A stretch of 8,291 nt of DNA from Candidatus Parcubacteria bacterium (GCA_003694545.1 RFKD01000030.1:1-8291); one strand, 5' to 3'; shown: positions 1-5,990, counted from the stretch's first letter. Notes: a model not told the origin generated them from the letters alone. Program-made: numbers and translations.

Positions 1-119
1 AGCATGCCGCGTCGGCAGCGGCAATCCTCCTCACTACCGAAGCGGCTGTTGCCGATGCTCCCGAGAAGAAGGAGAAGAAGGGCCCTGCTGAGAGTGGGGA
101 AGACGAGTTCGACTACTAA
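1..119 (+). CDS. groEL: Chaperonin GroEL, C-terminal end (partial)
   Basis: Only the last 38 codons lie in the window; the reading frame starts at base 3 and ends with TAA at 117-119. GroEL is the 60-kDa cytosolic chaperonin that folds proteins in an ATP-driven double ring with GroES. The visible peptide includes AASAAAILLTTEAAVADAPE, which matches the conserved C-terminal segment of GroEL (typically NAASxAxMxLTTEAxVxDxPE), the last helices of the equatorial domain. The tail is charged (EKKEKKG...EDEFDY) and lacks the Gly-Gly-Met repeat found in many proteobacterial GroELs; a variable tail is normal for the family. A strong hairpin follows the stop by 17 bases, so groEL is the last gene of its transcript. 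The assignment rests on this short conserved stretch only, but that stretch is distinctive. Confidence 0.88.
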   Translation, partial: HAASAAAILLTTEAAVADAPEKKEKKGPAESGEDEFDY

Positions 120-136
120 AAAGTCGGATGTAGTTA

Positions 137-177
137 AACAAACGCGCCGCGCCCTTTAAGGGCGCGGCGCGTTTGTT
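137..177 (+). terminator. Intrinsic terminator after groEL, probably bidirectional
   Basis: A perfect 18-bp inverted repeat: arm AACAAACGCGCCGCGCCC at 137-154, 5-base loop at 155-159, and its exact complement at 160-177. The stem is very GC-rich at its top and ends in an AAC/GTT-rich base, so the transcript leaves on a moderately U-rich GUUUGUU run. It lies between groEL (+) and the convergent DUF4105 gene (-), 17 bases after the groEL stop and 29 bases past the DUF4105 stop. It could therefore stop both transcripts. There is no long uninterrupted T tract, so termination efficiency is inferred. Confidence 0.85.
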
Positions 178-206
178 GCGTCAATTGTGTGTGCCTCCCA
201 CCCGCA

Positions 207-1049
207 CTACGAAGCCACGCCAATCGCTTGCCGCCAACAGAGACTATATGCTTCGTTCTGTTCGCAGGCTTGTACCGCGTTGTTAATGAAGAAACGCTTG
301 CTTGTCTGTAGATCCCAATGTGAGACGCCGCGCAACAGCCCCAAGCGCGCAAGAAGCCTATCTGAGTATGCCGTGAGCCATCGCCCATAATGCCACTGAG
401 GGATAGAGGGCGCTTCTGGCACACGAGCCAAATGGCCAAGAGCAAAACCAGAGCAACTCTGCCGGAGCGGGTTGCGCAGCACGATGGGGTGATTGGGGTC
501 GTTTTCCTTTGCCAGGCTCCGCATCACATTGTGAAAAAGCGCGCGCGCCTGCTCGCGCGAGAGCGCAAGCGGGTACACATAAAGGAATTCCCCCTGCCGA
601 ATGTGCGTGCGCAAGTACATCACATCAAACTCTTCGGCGACTATAACGCATGTGGTGTCGGTGCCGCGGATCATATTAAGCGCAAGGCGGCGGACTGCCC
701 ACTTATAGTGCGGCGTGTAGCGTATTTCCTTGGAAACGGCAATAGGGCGGTCGCCCGCGATCTCAAACGTGAGAAAGTCGTGGGCGAGAAATCGGCTAAA
801 GTGGGTGTGGAGAAAATACGCTCCCGCGATATCTTCCTCTCGAATGACGCGTTCGGTCCAGCGGGATTGTGCTAATTCCTCCGCTTGCGGGTGGCCGAGC
901 GTTGGGTCGTAGTGATTCGCGCGGACGTTGCTCACGCTCCATACGCCATGAGCGTAGCTTGCAGAGGCGAGCCGTTCATACCCAGATTTCCACGCATTGC
1001 GCCGTGTTGTTGAGTTTGAATCGTCCGCGGTGCTCTGCTTGACTGTCAT
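207..1049 (-). CDS. DUF4105 / Lnb N-terminal-domain protein
   Basis: A 280-residue protein resembling the DUF4105 family, now called the Lnb N-terminal periplasmic domain after a lipoprotein N-acyltransferase system. The family hallmarks are in order: an SNVRANHYDPT start (residues 40-50; family-like 'NxR..Y'), the stretch LAHDFLTFEIAGD with H90 (89-100), KEIRY (107-111), a central VIVAEEFDVMYLRTHIRQGE (135-154), a YPLALSREQARALF segment (159-172) like the family's 'Y.L.L....AR.LF', and a late cysteine in RQSCSG (C199) where family members have NNCT. H90 and C199 are the natural candidates for a Cys-His active centre. Family members are usually envelope proteins with an N-terminal membrane segment; this one begins with a polar, charged N-terminus and shows no signal peptide or TM helix. 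The start cannot be much later, because the domain begins by residue 40. There is no good Shine-Dalgarno sequence. It is divergent from lemA. The substrate is unknown, so an acyltransferase role should not be assumed. Confidence 0.75.
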   Translation of the reverse strand: MTVKQSTADDSNSTTRRNAWKSGYERLASASYAHGVWSVSNVRANHYDPTLGHPQAEELAQSRWTERVIREEDIAGAYFLHTHFSRFLAHDFLTFEIAGDRPIAVSKEIRYTPHYKWAVRRLALNMIRGTDTTCVIVAEEFDVMYLRTHIRQGEFLYVYPLALSREQARALFHNVMRSLAKENDPNHPIVLRNPLRQSCSGFALGHLARVPEAPSIPQWHYGRWLTAYSDRLLARLGLLRGVSHWDLQTSKRFFINNAVQACEQNEAYSLCWRQAIGVAS

Positions 1050-1153
1050 AGCGGGATATGGGAAACTTACTTGCAGCTTGAGGGGTTTGTGCGATCCTTC
1101 TTACAAGAAAGCATAACCTCCATTATCTGCAACAGTACTAAAGATACCACACT
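1050..1153. promoter_or_regulatory. Divergent promoter region, DUF4105 gene / lemA
   Basis: These 104 bp separate two divergent start codons and must hold promoters for both. On the minus strand, TGTGGTATCTTTAG (read from 1151 down to 1138) looks like an extended -10 element (TGG-TATCTT) without a recognisable -35, and would give a leader of about 80 nt for the DUF4105 gene. On the plus strand, TTACAA at 1101-1106 and TATCTG at 1124-1129 with a 17-bp spacer is a weak candidate for lemA. No Shine-Dalgarno sequence precedes the lemA ATG. Both promoter calls are pattern-based. The minus-strand motif recurs upstream of the pilin gene. Confidence 0.4.
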
Positions 1154-1828
1154 ATGATTAACTTTGCGTTTGGCATCATCTTTTTCCTTTTGCTCGCGAG
1201 CGCGCTTTTCGATTTGATCGCCTGGAAGTTGAACATCACGGCGCTCGTGCTTCTTGCCGTTGTGTGGGTGGTTGTGCTCTACAACCAGCTGGTTTCAATG
1301 CGCAATCGTGTGCAGGAAGCGTGGTCAGACATTGAAGTCCAACTCAAGCGCCGCTACGACCTCATTCCAAACCTTGTGGAAACCGTTAAAGGGTATATGC
1401 AGCACGAGCGGGAGACCCTCGAGCGGGTAACCGCCCAGCGCGCGGCGGCAATGCAAGCGGGATCGCTGCAGGAAAAGGCGCAAGCAGAAAATATGCTTAC
1501 CGAGACACTTAAGTCCCTCTTTGCGGTTGCCGAGCAATACCCGGATTTGAAGGCAAACCAAAACTTTCTTGAGCTCCAGCGCGAGCTTTCCGACACGGAA
1601 AACAAACTACAGGCGGCGCGCCGATTCTACAACTCAGTTGCGCAGGAATACAACACTGCGGCGCAAAGTATTCCCACCAACATCGTTGCGCTGTTGGCCG
1701 GCTTTACGCCGTCGGAATATTTTGAGCTTGCGGAAGAAGAACGCGCGGCGGCCTCCCAACCAGTGCGCGTTTCTTTCTCCGCTTCGCGTGGCAAGGAAAA
1801 TGGCGCTGATTCCAGCAAAGAGGCATAG
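1154..1828 (+). CDS. lemA: LemA family membrane protein
   Basis: A 224-residue LemA protein. LemA proteins have one N-terminal membrane helix followed by a helical bundle; their exact function is unknown, and they are often found near HtpX-type proteases. The diagnostic core is intact: VLYNQLVSMRNRVQEAW (41-57), DIEVQLKRRYDLIPNLVETVKGY (59-81), HERETLE (84-90), NFLELQRELSDTENKLQAARRFYN (137-160), and the terminal YN...IPTNIVALLAGFTPSEYFEL (166-192). The usual membrane helix is residues 28-45. Ahead of it are about 27 further residues including a hydrophobic run (4-23), so the N-terminus is longer than typical and may add a second membrane segment. No convincing alternative start exists close to residue 28 apart from a TTG. 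The tail after residue 197 is polar and likely disordered. No Shine-Dalgarno sequence lies upstream. htpX follows after 291 bp with its own promoter, so the two are linked but probably not a single transcript. Confidence 0.93.
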   Translation: MINFAFGIIFFLLLASALFDLIAWKLNITALVLLAVVWVVVLYNQLVSMRNRVQEAWSDIEVQLKRRYDLIPNLVETVKGYMQHERETLERVTAQRAAAMQAGSLQEKAQAENMLTETLKSLFAVAEQYPDLKANQNFLELQRELSDTENKLQAARRFYNSVAQEYNTAAQSIPTNIVALLAGFTPSEYFELAEEERAAASQPVRVSFSASRGKENGADSSKEA

Positions 1829-2104
1829 AGGCCACGGATAGAAGTGAAGCCCGATGGGCAGAACAGGAGCGCCCGCACCGCGGGAAGCGTCGGGAGGCTC
1901 TGAGGCTCGCGATATTGCTTGAGCGGTTGGGTTGGCCGCAAAAAAGGGCGAAATGGTTGTGGCTCTGCCTCGGGGCAGTATCTCGAGTATCCTGCAGGGA
2001 GGCTTGGCGACCAATTGCCGGTGTTTGCTTGGGGTGAACGGCAAAGGGCGCTCACGGGCCTTACCAAAAATTGGGCATTGCTCCCGAAAATGCCTTGCGC
2101 GTGC
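1829..2104. other. Intergenic gap lemA-htpX, content unclear
   Basis: Nearly 300 bp without a convincing gene, unusually long for this compact window. Short open frames exist on both strands, including a 22-codon ATG frame at 1854-1922 and longer frames that run into lemA or htpX. None has a recognisable product or a good start. Small hairpins are visible, such as GCCC-GAT-GGGC at 1849-1859 and CTGCC-TCGG-GGCAG near 1965-1978, and the direct repeat GAGGCTC occurs twice near 1894-1909. A non-coding RNA, a decayed gene or a dispersed intergenic repeat are all possible. No known RNA family was recognised. Confidence 0.4.
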
Positions 2105-2119
2105 TAGAATAGGTGCTGT
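2102..2119 (+). promoter_or_regulatory. Extended -10 promoter of htpX, nearly leaderless
   Basis: TGCTAGAAT at 2102-2110 is an extended -10 element (TGn followed by TAGAAT, 5 of 6 matches to TATAAT). No good -35 sits 16-18 bp upstream, as is usual for extended -10 promoters. Transcription starting about 7 bases after the -10 would begin at roughly 2117, leaving only 2-4 bases before the htpX ATG at 2120. The mRNA would therefore be leaderless or nearly so, which agrees with the absence of a Shine-Dalgarno sequence. Confidence 0.5.
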
Positions 2120-3049
2120 ATGGCGTCGTTATACACGCTTGCAAGCCGCAATGTGGGGAAAACTTGGGTGCTGATGGCCGTGTTTTTCCTGCTGGTAATC
2201 CTCCTTGGGTGGGGAATTTCTTGGTATGTGGGCAGTCCGTCCATCTTGTGGGCGGCAGTTGCGATCGCGATGGTAATGAACCTTACCTCCTACTGGTATT
2301 CCGACAAAATCGTCCTTGCGATGACGGGTGCGAAGGAAGCAGATCCAGCGCACTACCGCGAGCTCCATCGCATTGTGGAGAACCTTGCCATCACGGCAGG
2401 TTTGCCCAAGCCTCGGGTGTACCTTATTGATGATCCTTCCCCTAACGCCTTTGCCACCGGGCGTGATCCACAACACGCGGCAATTGCGTTTACGACCGGC
2501 TTGCTGAGCATTTTGGATCGCGCGGAGCTGGAAGGGGTCGCGGCGCACGAGCTTGCCCATATCCGCAACCGCGACATTTTGGTCGCGACTGTTGCCGTGG
2601 TACTGGCGGGCGTGGTTGCCCTTGTGGCTGATTTCTTCTTGCGCATGGCTTTGGCGAGCGACAACCGATCCCGCGGCGGCCCTATTATGCTTATTGCCAT
2701 TCTTGTGGGTGTCATCCTCGCGCCCATTGCGGCTCAACTTCTGCATTTGGCGGTTTCCCGCCAAAGGGAATACCTTGCGGACGCGTCGGCGGCGCTCCTC
2801 ACCCGCTATCCAGAGGGGCTCGCGAACGCTTTGCGCAAAATTTCTGAAGCATCCCGCGCGCGTCCCTTGCAAAGCGCTTCGCATGCGACGGCGCATTTGT
2901 TCATCGCAAGCCCGTTTGGTGATGACGCCCCTTCGCGCGAGAAACGGTCCGGTTTCGGCAATTGGGTCGCTTCGCTATTTTCCACCCATCCGCCAGTGGA
3001 GGATCGCATTGCCCGTTTACTGTCGTACGGCGAGGTTTCGCGGGCTTAG
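2120..3049 (+). CDS. htpX: HtpX-like M48 membrane zinc metalloprotease
   Basis: A 309-residue M48B peptidase of the HtpX type, a membrane-bound zinc protease that cleaves misfolded membrane proteins with its active site facing the cytosol. Two N-terminal membrane helices (about 14-36 and 41-58) are followed by the substrate-binding segment with PRVYLIDDPSPNAFATGRDP (98-117), where NAFATG is the family signature. The zinc/catalytic motif HELAH is at 143-147 (H143, E144, H147), in the longer match AAHELAHIRNRDI. Further hydrophobic segments lie at about 153-175 and 188-210. The third zinc ligand is E217 in REYLADA (216-222), and the C-terminal FSTHPPVEDRIARL (287-300) is also conserved. Length and residue order are normal, and all catalytic residues are present. 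The start codon sits 9 bases after an extended -10 element, so translation is probably leaderless. The stop codon abuts the ATG of the GGDEF gene, indicating coupled expression. Confidence 0.95.
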   Translation: MASLYTLASRNVGKTWVLMAVFFLLVILLGWGISWYVGSPSILWAAVAIAMVMNLTSYWYSDKIVLAMTGAKEADPAHYRELHRIVENLAITAGLPKPRVYLIDDPSPNAFATGRDPQHAAIAFTTGLLSILDRAELEGVAAHELAHIRNRDILVATVAVVLAGVVALVADFFLRMALASDNRSRGGPIMLIAILVGVILAPIAAQLLHLAVSRQREYLADASAALLTRYPEGLANALRKISEASRARPLQSASHATAHLFIASPFGDDAPSREKRSGFGNWVASLFSTHPPVEDRIARLLSYGEVSRA

Positions 3050-4657
3050 ATGTTTTTATTTTTTATGCAAGTTTTTCCGCCACAACCACGCCAAGCGTCG
3101 GAATCTCACGAAGAAGATGTCCGGCGATTGCTAGAGCGTCAAATTCAAGATTTATCTGCGAGGGTTGAGACCTTGCGCACGCATATTGAATCAGTTCCAA
3201 CTCTGTATGACGCACGACATGATTACGCAGAGCTGCTCGCTCGCGCGCGTGATCGTGATGTTGCGGCTTATTGGAATGAAGCGCTGGCAGAGTTTGACAA
3301 TCGGGTTCATAGAAAGCAGGAAAAACTGATGGATTCCTATCGTTCTCTTTCAGCACAACTTCAGCGATTGCAGACGGACTACGCGCGGCTCCTGAAAGAG
3401 GAGGCGCGCGCCGCACACTCCTACACCCAAGACCTTGGAGCAGAAATTCGGAGGCTCCGAGAGCAGTTAGAAGAAGCGAAGCGTTCGCTCTTAATTGACA
3501 ACCTGACCCGCCTTTGGAATAGAGAAGGGGCGGCGCACTTATGGAATATGGTTGAACGCTTTGTAGCGGGGCACATAGCGGAAAAACGCAACGAAGATAA
3601 GGCGCGTGAGTTTGTGCAAGCGCTGGAGAGCGGACACGAAGCGCGGGCAATATTCTTAGCCTTTGATATAGACGCGTTTAAGGCGATAAACGACCGTTTG
3701 GGGCACGCCACGGGCGACGAGTTGCTTCAGGAGGTTGGAAAATTGTTGCGGTACCTGTTTCGTCGGGTAAGCGACATTTTGGTCCATCTTGATGCTTCGG
3801 AAGAAGCGGGAGTTCGTGAAGGGGTAACCGAGGAAGCGCTGACAAGTCTAGCGGAAAATGGCGGTGCGGCTCGAATTGGGGGCGATGAGTTCTACGCTTT
3901 TGTGATAACCAAACCTCTGTGGGGACAACAGGCAGTACACCACCTTCGCGCGGCGCTCGCCGAAAAATTAGGCGAAATACTGCAAAAAGCACCTCACGGC
4001 GATGCGAGGGCAGAGGGCACACCGCAACAACTCGAAGATCTACGCGCGGCGTTTGGTGTTTCTGTAGGGGTGGTCGATATGTATTCACTTGCAAAAGAGG
4101 TTGTTGCCTTGCGCTTGCGCACTTCACCGGCTCAATTAGACCTTGATGATCTGAGGATTACCGACGAAGTACTTGCGGTGCTGAAGGCGCTGTTGGCGCA
4201 TAATCCGTTTCAGCCCTCGCGTGAAGAGCAAAGACCTTCCTCCGATGTGCCATATGTAGAGAATGTCGCGGAATACCTGCGTGCGGCATCCAAAGAGTTG
4301 CGCAAGACTATTCGCCGCTGGGAAGCACTCGAACGGAAGAGGGAATCGAAAGAGCGCCCGTTGGCAGCGGAGGAGGAAAGGGAGCTCGAGGCGCTCCACA
4401 AATGGCTCCCGCAGTTCGCGCGCGAGCAGTTTGGGGACGACCCCTCCAAAATCTTGCAGGAGGCGGGTCTTTCAAGTATCGCGGAGCTTGTGCGCGGGAC
4501 GCTCGAGGAGGCGATGCGGTTTGTGGTTGTAAAGCGGCAGGCTCGAGGAGAACCGACAACTTTGGAGGAATACCGCCAGCGACTTTTCCAGCTCTTTGCG
4601 CGCCAGCCTGAGGAGTTCCAACTCACCCAGACAGGTGTCGAACTCTCGGGTCGCTAG
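3050..4657 (+). CDS. Soluble coiled-coil GGDEF protein, probable diguanylate cyclase
   Basis: A 535-residue protein with no membrane helix or signal peptide. Residues about 18-148 are charged and helical, probably a coiled coil. A GGDEF domain follows (about 149-345) with its motifs intact: D150-NLTRLWNR, FDIDAFKAINDRLGHATGDELL (205-226) with metal/nucleotide residues D206, N214 and D223, the signature RIGGDEF (275-281), and FGVSVGVV (335-342). This predicts synthesis of c-di-GMP from two GTP. The allosteric RxxD inhibition site is absent; the aligned residues are AENG. An acidic insert of about 25 residues (roughly 246-270) precedes the signature, and another segment (about 312-330) lengthens the domain after it. 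Residues 346-535 are helical and charged, with no recognised domain. The ATG follows the htpX TAG directly, implying translational coupling; an in-frame ATG at residue 6 is an alternative start. GGDEF identity is firm. Activity, and whether the host uses c-di-GMP, are not shown. Confidence 0.85.
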   Translation: MFLFFMQVFPPQPRQASESHEEDVRRLLERQIQDLSARVETLRTHIESVPTLYDARHDYAELLARARDRDVAAYWNEALAEFDNRVHRKQEKLMDSYRSLSAQLQRLQTDYARLLKEEARAAHSYTQDLGAEIRRLREQLEEAKRSLLIDNLTRLWNREGAAHLWNMVERFVAGHIAEKRNEDKAREFVQALESGHEARAIFLAFDIDAFKAINDRLGHATGDELLQEVGKLLRYLFRRVSDILVHLDASEEAGVREGVTEEALTSLAENGGAARIGGDEFYAFVITKPLWGQQAVHHLRAALAEKLGEILQKAPHGDARAEGTPQQLEDLRAAFGVSVGVVDMYSLAKEVVALRLRTSPAQLDLDDLRITDEVLAVLKALLAHNPFQPSREEQRPSSDVPYVENVAEYLRAASKELRKTIRRWEALERKRESKERPLAAEEERELEALHKWLPQFAREQFGDDPSKILQEAGLSSIAELVRGTLEEAMRFVVVKRQARGEPTTLEEYRQRLFQLFARQPEEFQLTQTGVELSGR

Positions 4658-4663
4658 ATCCTT

Positions 4664-5278
4664 ATGCGGCACATCGCGCGTCCTCGTCGCCCCGCTTGGG
4701 CATCTGTCGCTTTTGCGGGAGTAGTGAGTGCGGTTGTTAGCGCCTCTCTTGTCGCGTGGCGCTTTCCACCTGCTGAAATTGCCGCCGCGGTTGCCGCCGC
4801 GGGGCCGTATGCCACGCTTGCTATCCTTGCGTTTGTGGGAGGTGTCTCGGTTCTCGTGCCGTTTCCGTATTACCTCTTTACCATCGCGTTCGGCGCGGCG
4901 GGATACCATCCCGCACTGTTGGGTCTTGCGGCCGGCCTCGGCACCTTCTTTGGCGACATAACCTCGTATTTTGTTGGAAAGGCCGCGGGAGAGGCGGGAA
5001 GCGGGATTCAGCGCTTTGCGCAAGCGCGCAAAGCGCTGGAGCGCTTGTTTGCGCGCCATCAGGGATGGGTGCCTGTGGTCGCGTTTGGGTGGGCGGCGGT
5101 TGTTCCGTTGCCGGATGATATTCTCACGATTCCCGCCGGCATCGCGCGCTACTCTTTGCCCCGCCTGCTTGCCGCCCTTTTGCCGGGCAAGATACTCTTT
5201 AACATCCTTCTTGCCCTTGCCGGAGCGCTCGGATGGGAGTGGATCCTCTCGCTGTTCCTGCGGCAAACGGGCGATTAG
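4664..5278 (+). CDS. VTT-domain (DedA/YqaA-like) membrane protein
   Basis: A 204-residue integral membrane protein with a VTT (SNARE-associated, PF09335-type) fold. Members such as DedA and TMEM41/VMP1 act in phospholipid translocation or membrane homeostasis. After a basic N-terminus (residues 1-10) there are hydrophobic segments at about 13-31, 49-73, 83-104, 136-158 and 166-190. Two conserved spots support the family: GTFFGDITSYFVGKAAG (93-109), matching the G-x-GD-xxxY-xxG signature, and VPLPDDILTIPAGIARYSL (147-165), matching the second half-repeat with its acidic residues D151/D152 and PAG turn. It starts 6 bp after the GGDEF gene with no Shine-Dalgarno sequence of its own, so it is probably the third gene of an htpX-led operon. 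Its stop overlaps the convergent pilin stop by 4 bp. The exact subfamily (DedA versus YqaA-like) is not settled. Confidence 0.82.
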   Translation: MRHIARPRRPAWASVAFAGVVSAVVSASLVAWRFPPAEIAAAVAAAGPYATLAILAFVGGVSVLVPFPYYLFTIAFGAAGYHPALLGLAAGLGTFFGDITSYFVGKAAGEAGSGIQRFAQARKALERLFARHQGWVPVVAFGWAAVVPLPDDILTIPAGIARYSLPRLLAALLPGKILFNILLALAGALGWEWILSLFLRQTGD

Positions 5279-5919
5279 AGCCGTTGCAGGAGAAACTGGA
5301 TTTCGCCATTGAGGCATCCGTCGGCGTCTAAGCCTTTGTCGAGGAAGTATTGCTCATCTTCCTCAGGAACGGCGCTCTCTCTGGTGTCTGATCGATCGCG
5401 CTGAACGCCGAGGTAAATCCCGGGTGGCACGACGCAGCCGTAACGGGTGGTGGTCGCGCTCCAGTAGTTGTAATCATACTCGCCGCCCCACGGCGTTTCC
5501 CCAGGCCACACGGAAAAGTAAGATCCTCTCCAGCGCTCTTGGACAATGGTTTGCCAATCGGAAGGGCAATGGCCGCAGGTGCCATTCCATTGCGCCGAAG
5601 GGTTATCGGGATCATACGGAAGTGGCTGGGAGAAACCCGGGTCCCACCCGCGCGAAACATCAGGCGGGTAAAATCCCACATCACTGTCATACAAAAGAAC
5701 GGATTGGGCGAGCTGGCGGGCTTGTGCCTGTGCCCCGGTGAATTTTGCTTTTTCGCGCGCGCTGTTGACATTGCTCAGCACGACAGCTGAAAGAATGCCA
5801 ATGATGGCAATAACTACCAAAAGCTCAATCAGGGTAAAGCCGTGTAAGAAAGGTTGGCAGCTATAAGGCAGTGCCCCCTGGGGCAAGCGAGGGGAGGGAG
5901 GAAACGATTTCTGCCACAT
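5275..5919 (-). CDS. Type IV prepilin / pseudopilin with N-terminal methylation motif
   Basis: A 214-residue prepilin. The class III signal is plain: a leader ending LHG, then FTLIELLVVIAIIGILSAVV, with cleavage expected between G27 and F28 by prepilin peptidase and E32 as the conserved Glu at +5. The hydrophobic helix (28-48) continues into the amphipathic SNVNSAREKAKFTGAQAQARQLAQSV, as in major and minor pilins. The globular part (about 75-214) is GspG-like (YDSDVGFYPPD, 77-87) and contains four cysteines, C115 and C118 as CGHC plus C162 and C202, which could form disulfides outside the cell. The leader is long (27 residues) and only partly basic. No other ATG lies upstream of the cleavage site, and an AGGA sits just before this ATG, supporting the start. 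Two near-identical 16-bp repeats lie directly upstream. The gene converges on the VTT gene. The role is a surface pilus or pseudopilus for adhesion, DNA uptake or host contact, inferred from the family. Confidence 0.92.
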   Translation of the reverse strand: MWQKSFPPSPRLPQGALPYSCQPFLHGFTLIELLVVIAIIGILSAVVLSNVNSAREKAKFTGAQAQARQLAQSVLLYDSDVGFYPPDVSRGWDPGFSQPLPYDPDNPSAQWNGTCGHCPSDWQTIVQERWRGSYFSVWPGETPWGGEYDYNYWSATTTRYGCVVPPGIYLGVQRDRSDTRESAVPEEDEQYFLDKGLDADGCLNGEIQFLLQRL

Positions 5920-5920
5920 A

Positions 5921-5953
5921 TTTCCTAAATTACCACTTTTCCTAAAGTACCAC
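5921..5953 (-). repeat. Tandem 16-bp direct repeat upstream of the pilin gene
   Basis: On the plus strand TTTCCTAAATTACCAC (5921-5936) and TTTCCTAAAGTACCAC (5938-5953) differ at one base and are offset by 17 bp. Read toward the pilin gene, each unit is GTGGTAnTTTAGGAAA; the nearer copy ends one base before the pilin ATG (5917-5919) and supplies its AGGA ribosome-binding sequence. The GTGGTA(C/A)TTT part also resembles an extended -10 (TGG-TACTTT), so the farther copy may be the promoter and the nearer one the 5' leader. It could equally be a two-site operator. The same core recurs at 1138-1151 upstream of lemA and the DUF4105 gene. Confidence 0.7.
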
Positions 5954-5990
5954 AGCTTCTTCTCGGGAGGTAGTTTTCCACACGCGGGTG

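Noticed and set aside
390..875. 161-codon plus-strand open frame
   Set aside because: It lies wholly antisense to the DUF4105 gene, whose protein has clear family motifs; the plus-strand product shows no family resemblance.
1627..2067. Minus-strand frames covering the lemA end and the following gap
   Set aside because: They overlap the conserved LemA C-terminus antisense, have no ribosome-binding site and no recognisable domain. The part in the gap could be a decayed gene, but nothing supports it.
1919..2174. Two plus-strand frames (62 and 80 codons) before htpX
   Set aside because: Non-ATG starts, no family match, and the longer one overlaps the htpX start in another frame.
2129..2896. 255-codon minus-strand open frame
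   Set aside because: Shadow of htpX in a GC-rich gene; low-complexity basic product and no start signal.
4472..5317. 281-codon minus-strand open frame
   Set aside because: Antisense to the end of the GGDEF gene and all of the VTT gene; the product is extremely Arg/Lys/Gly-rich, typical of a shadow frame.
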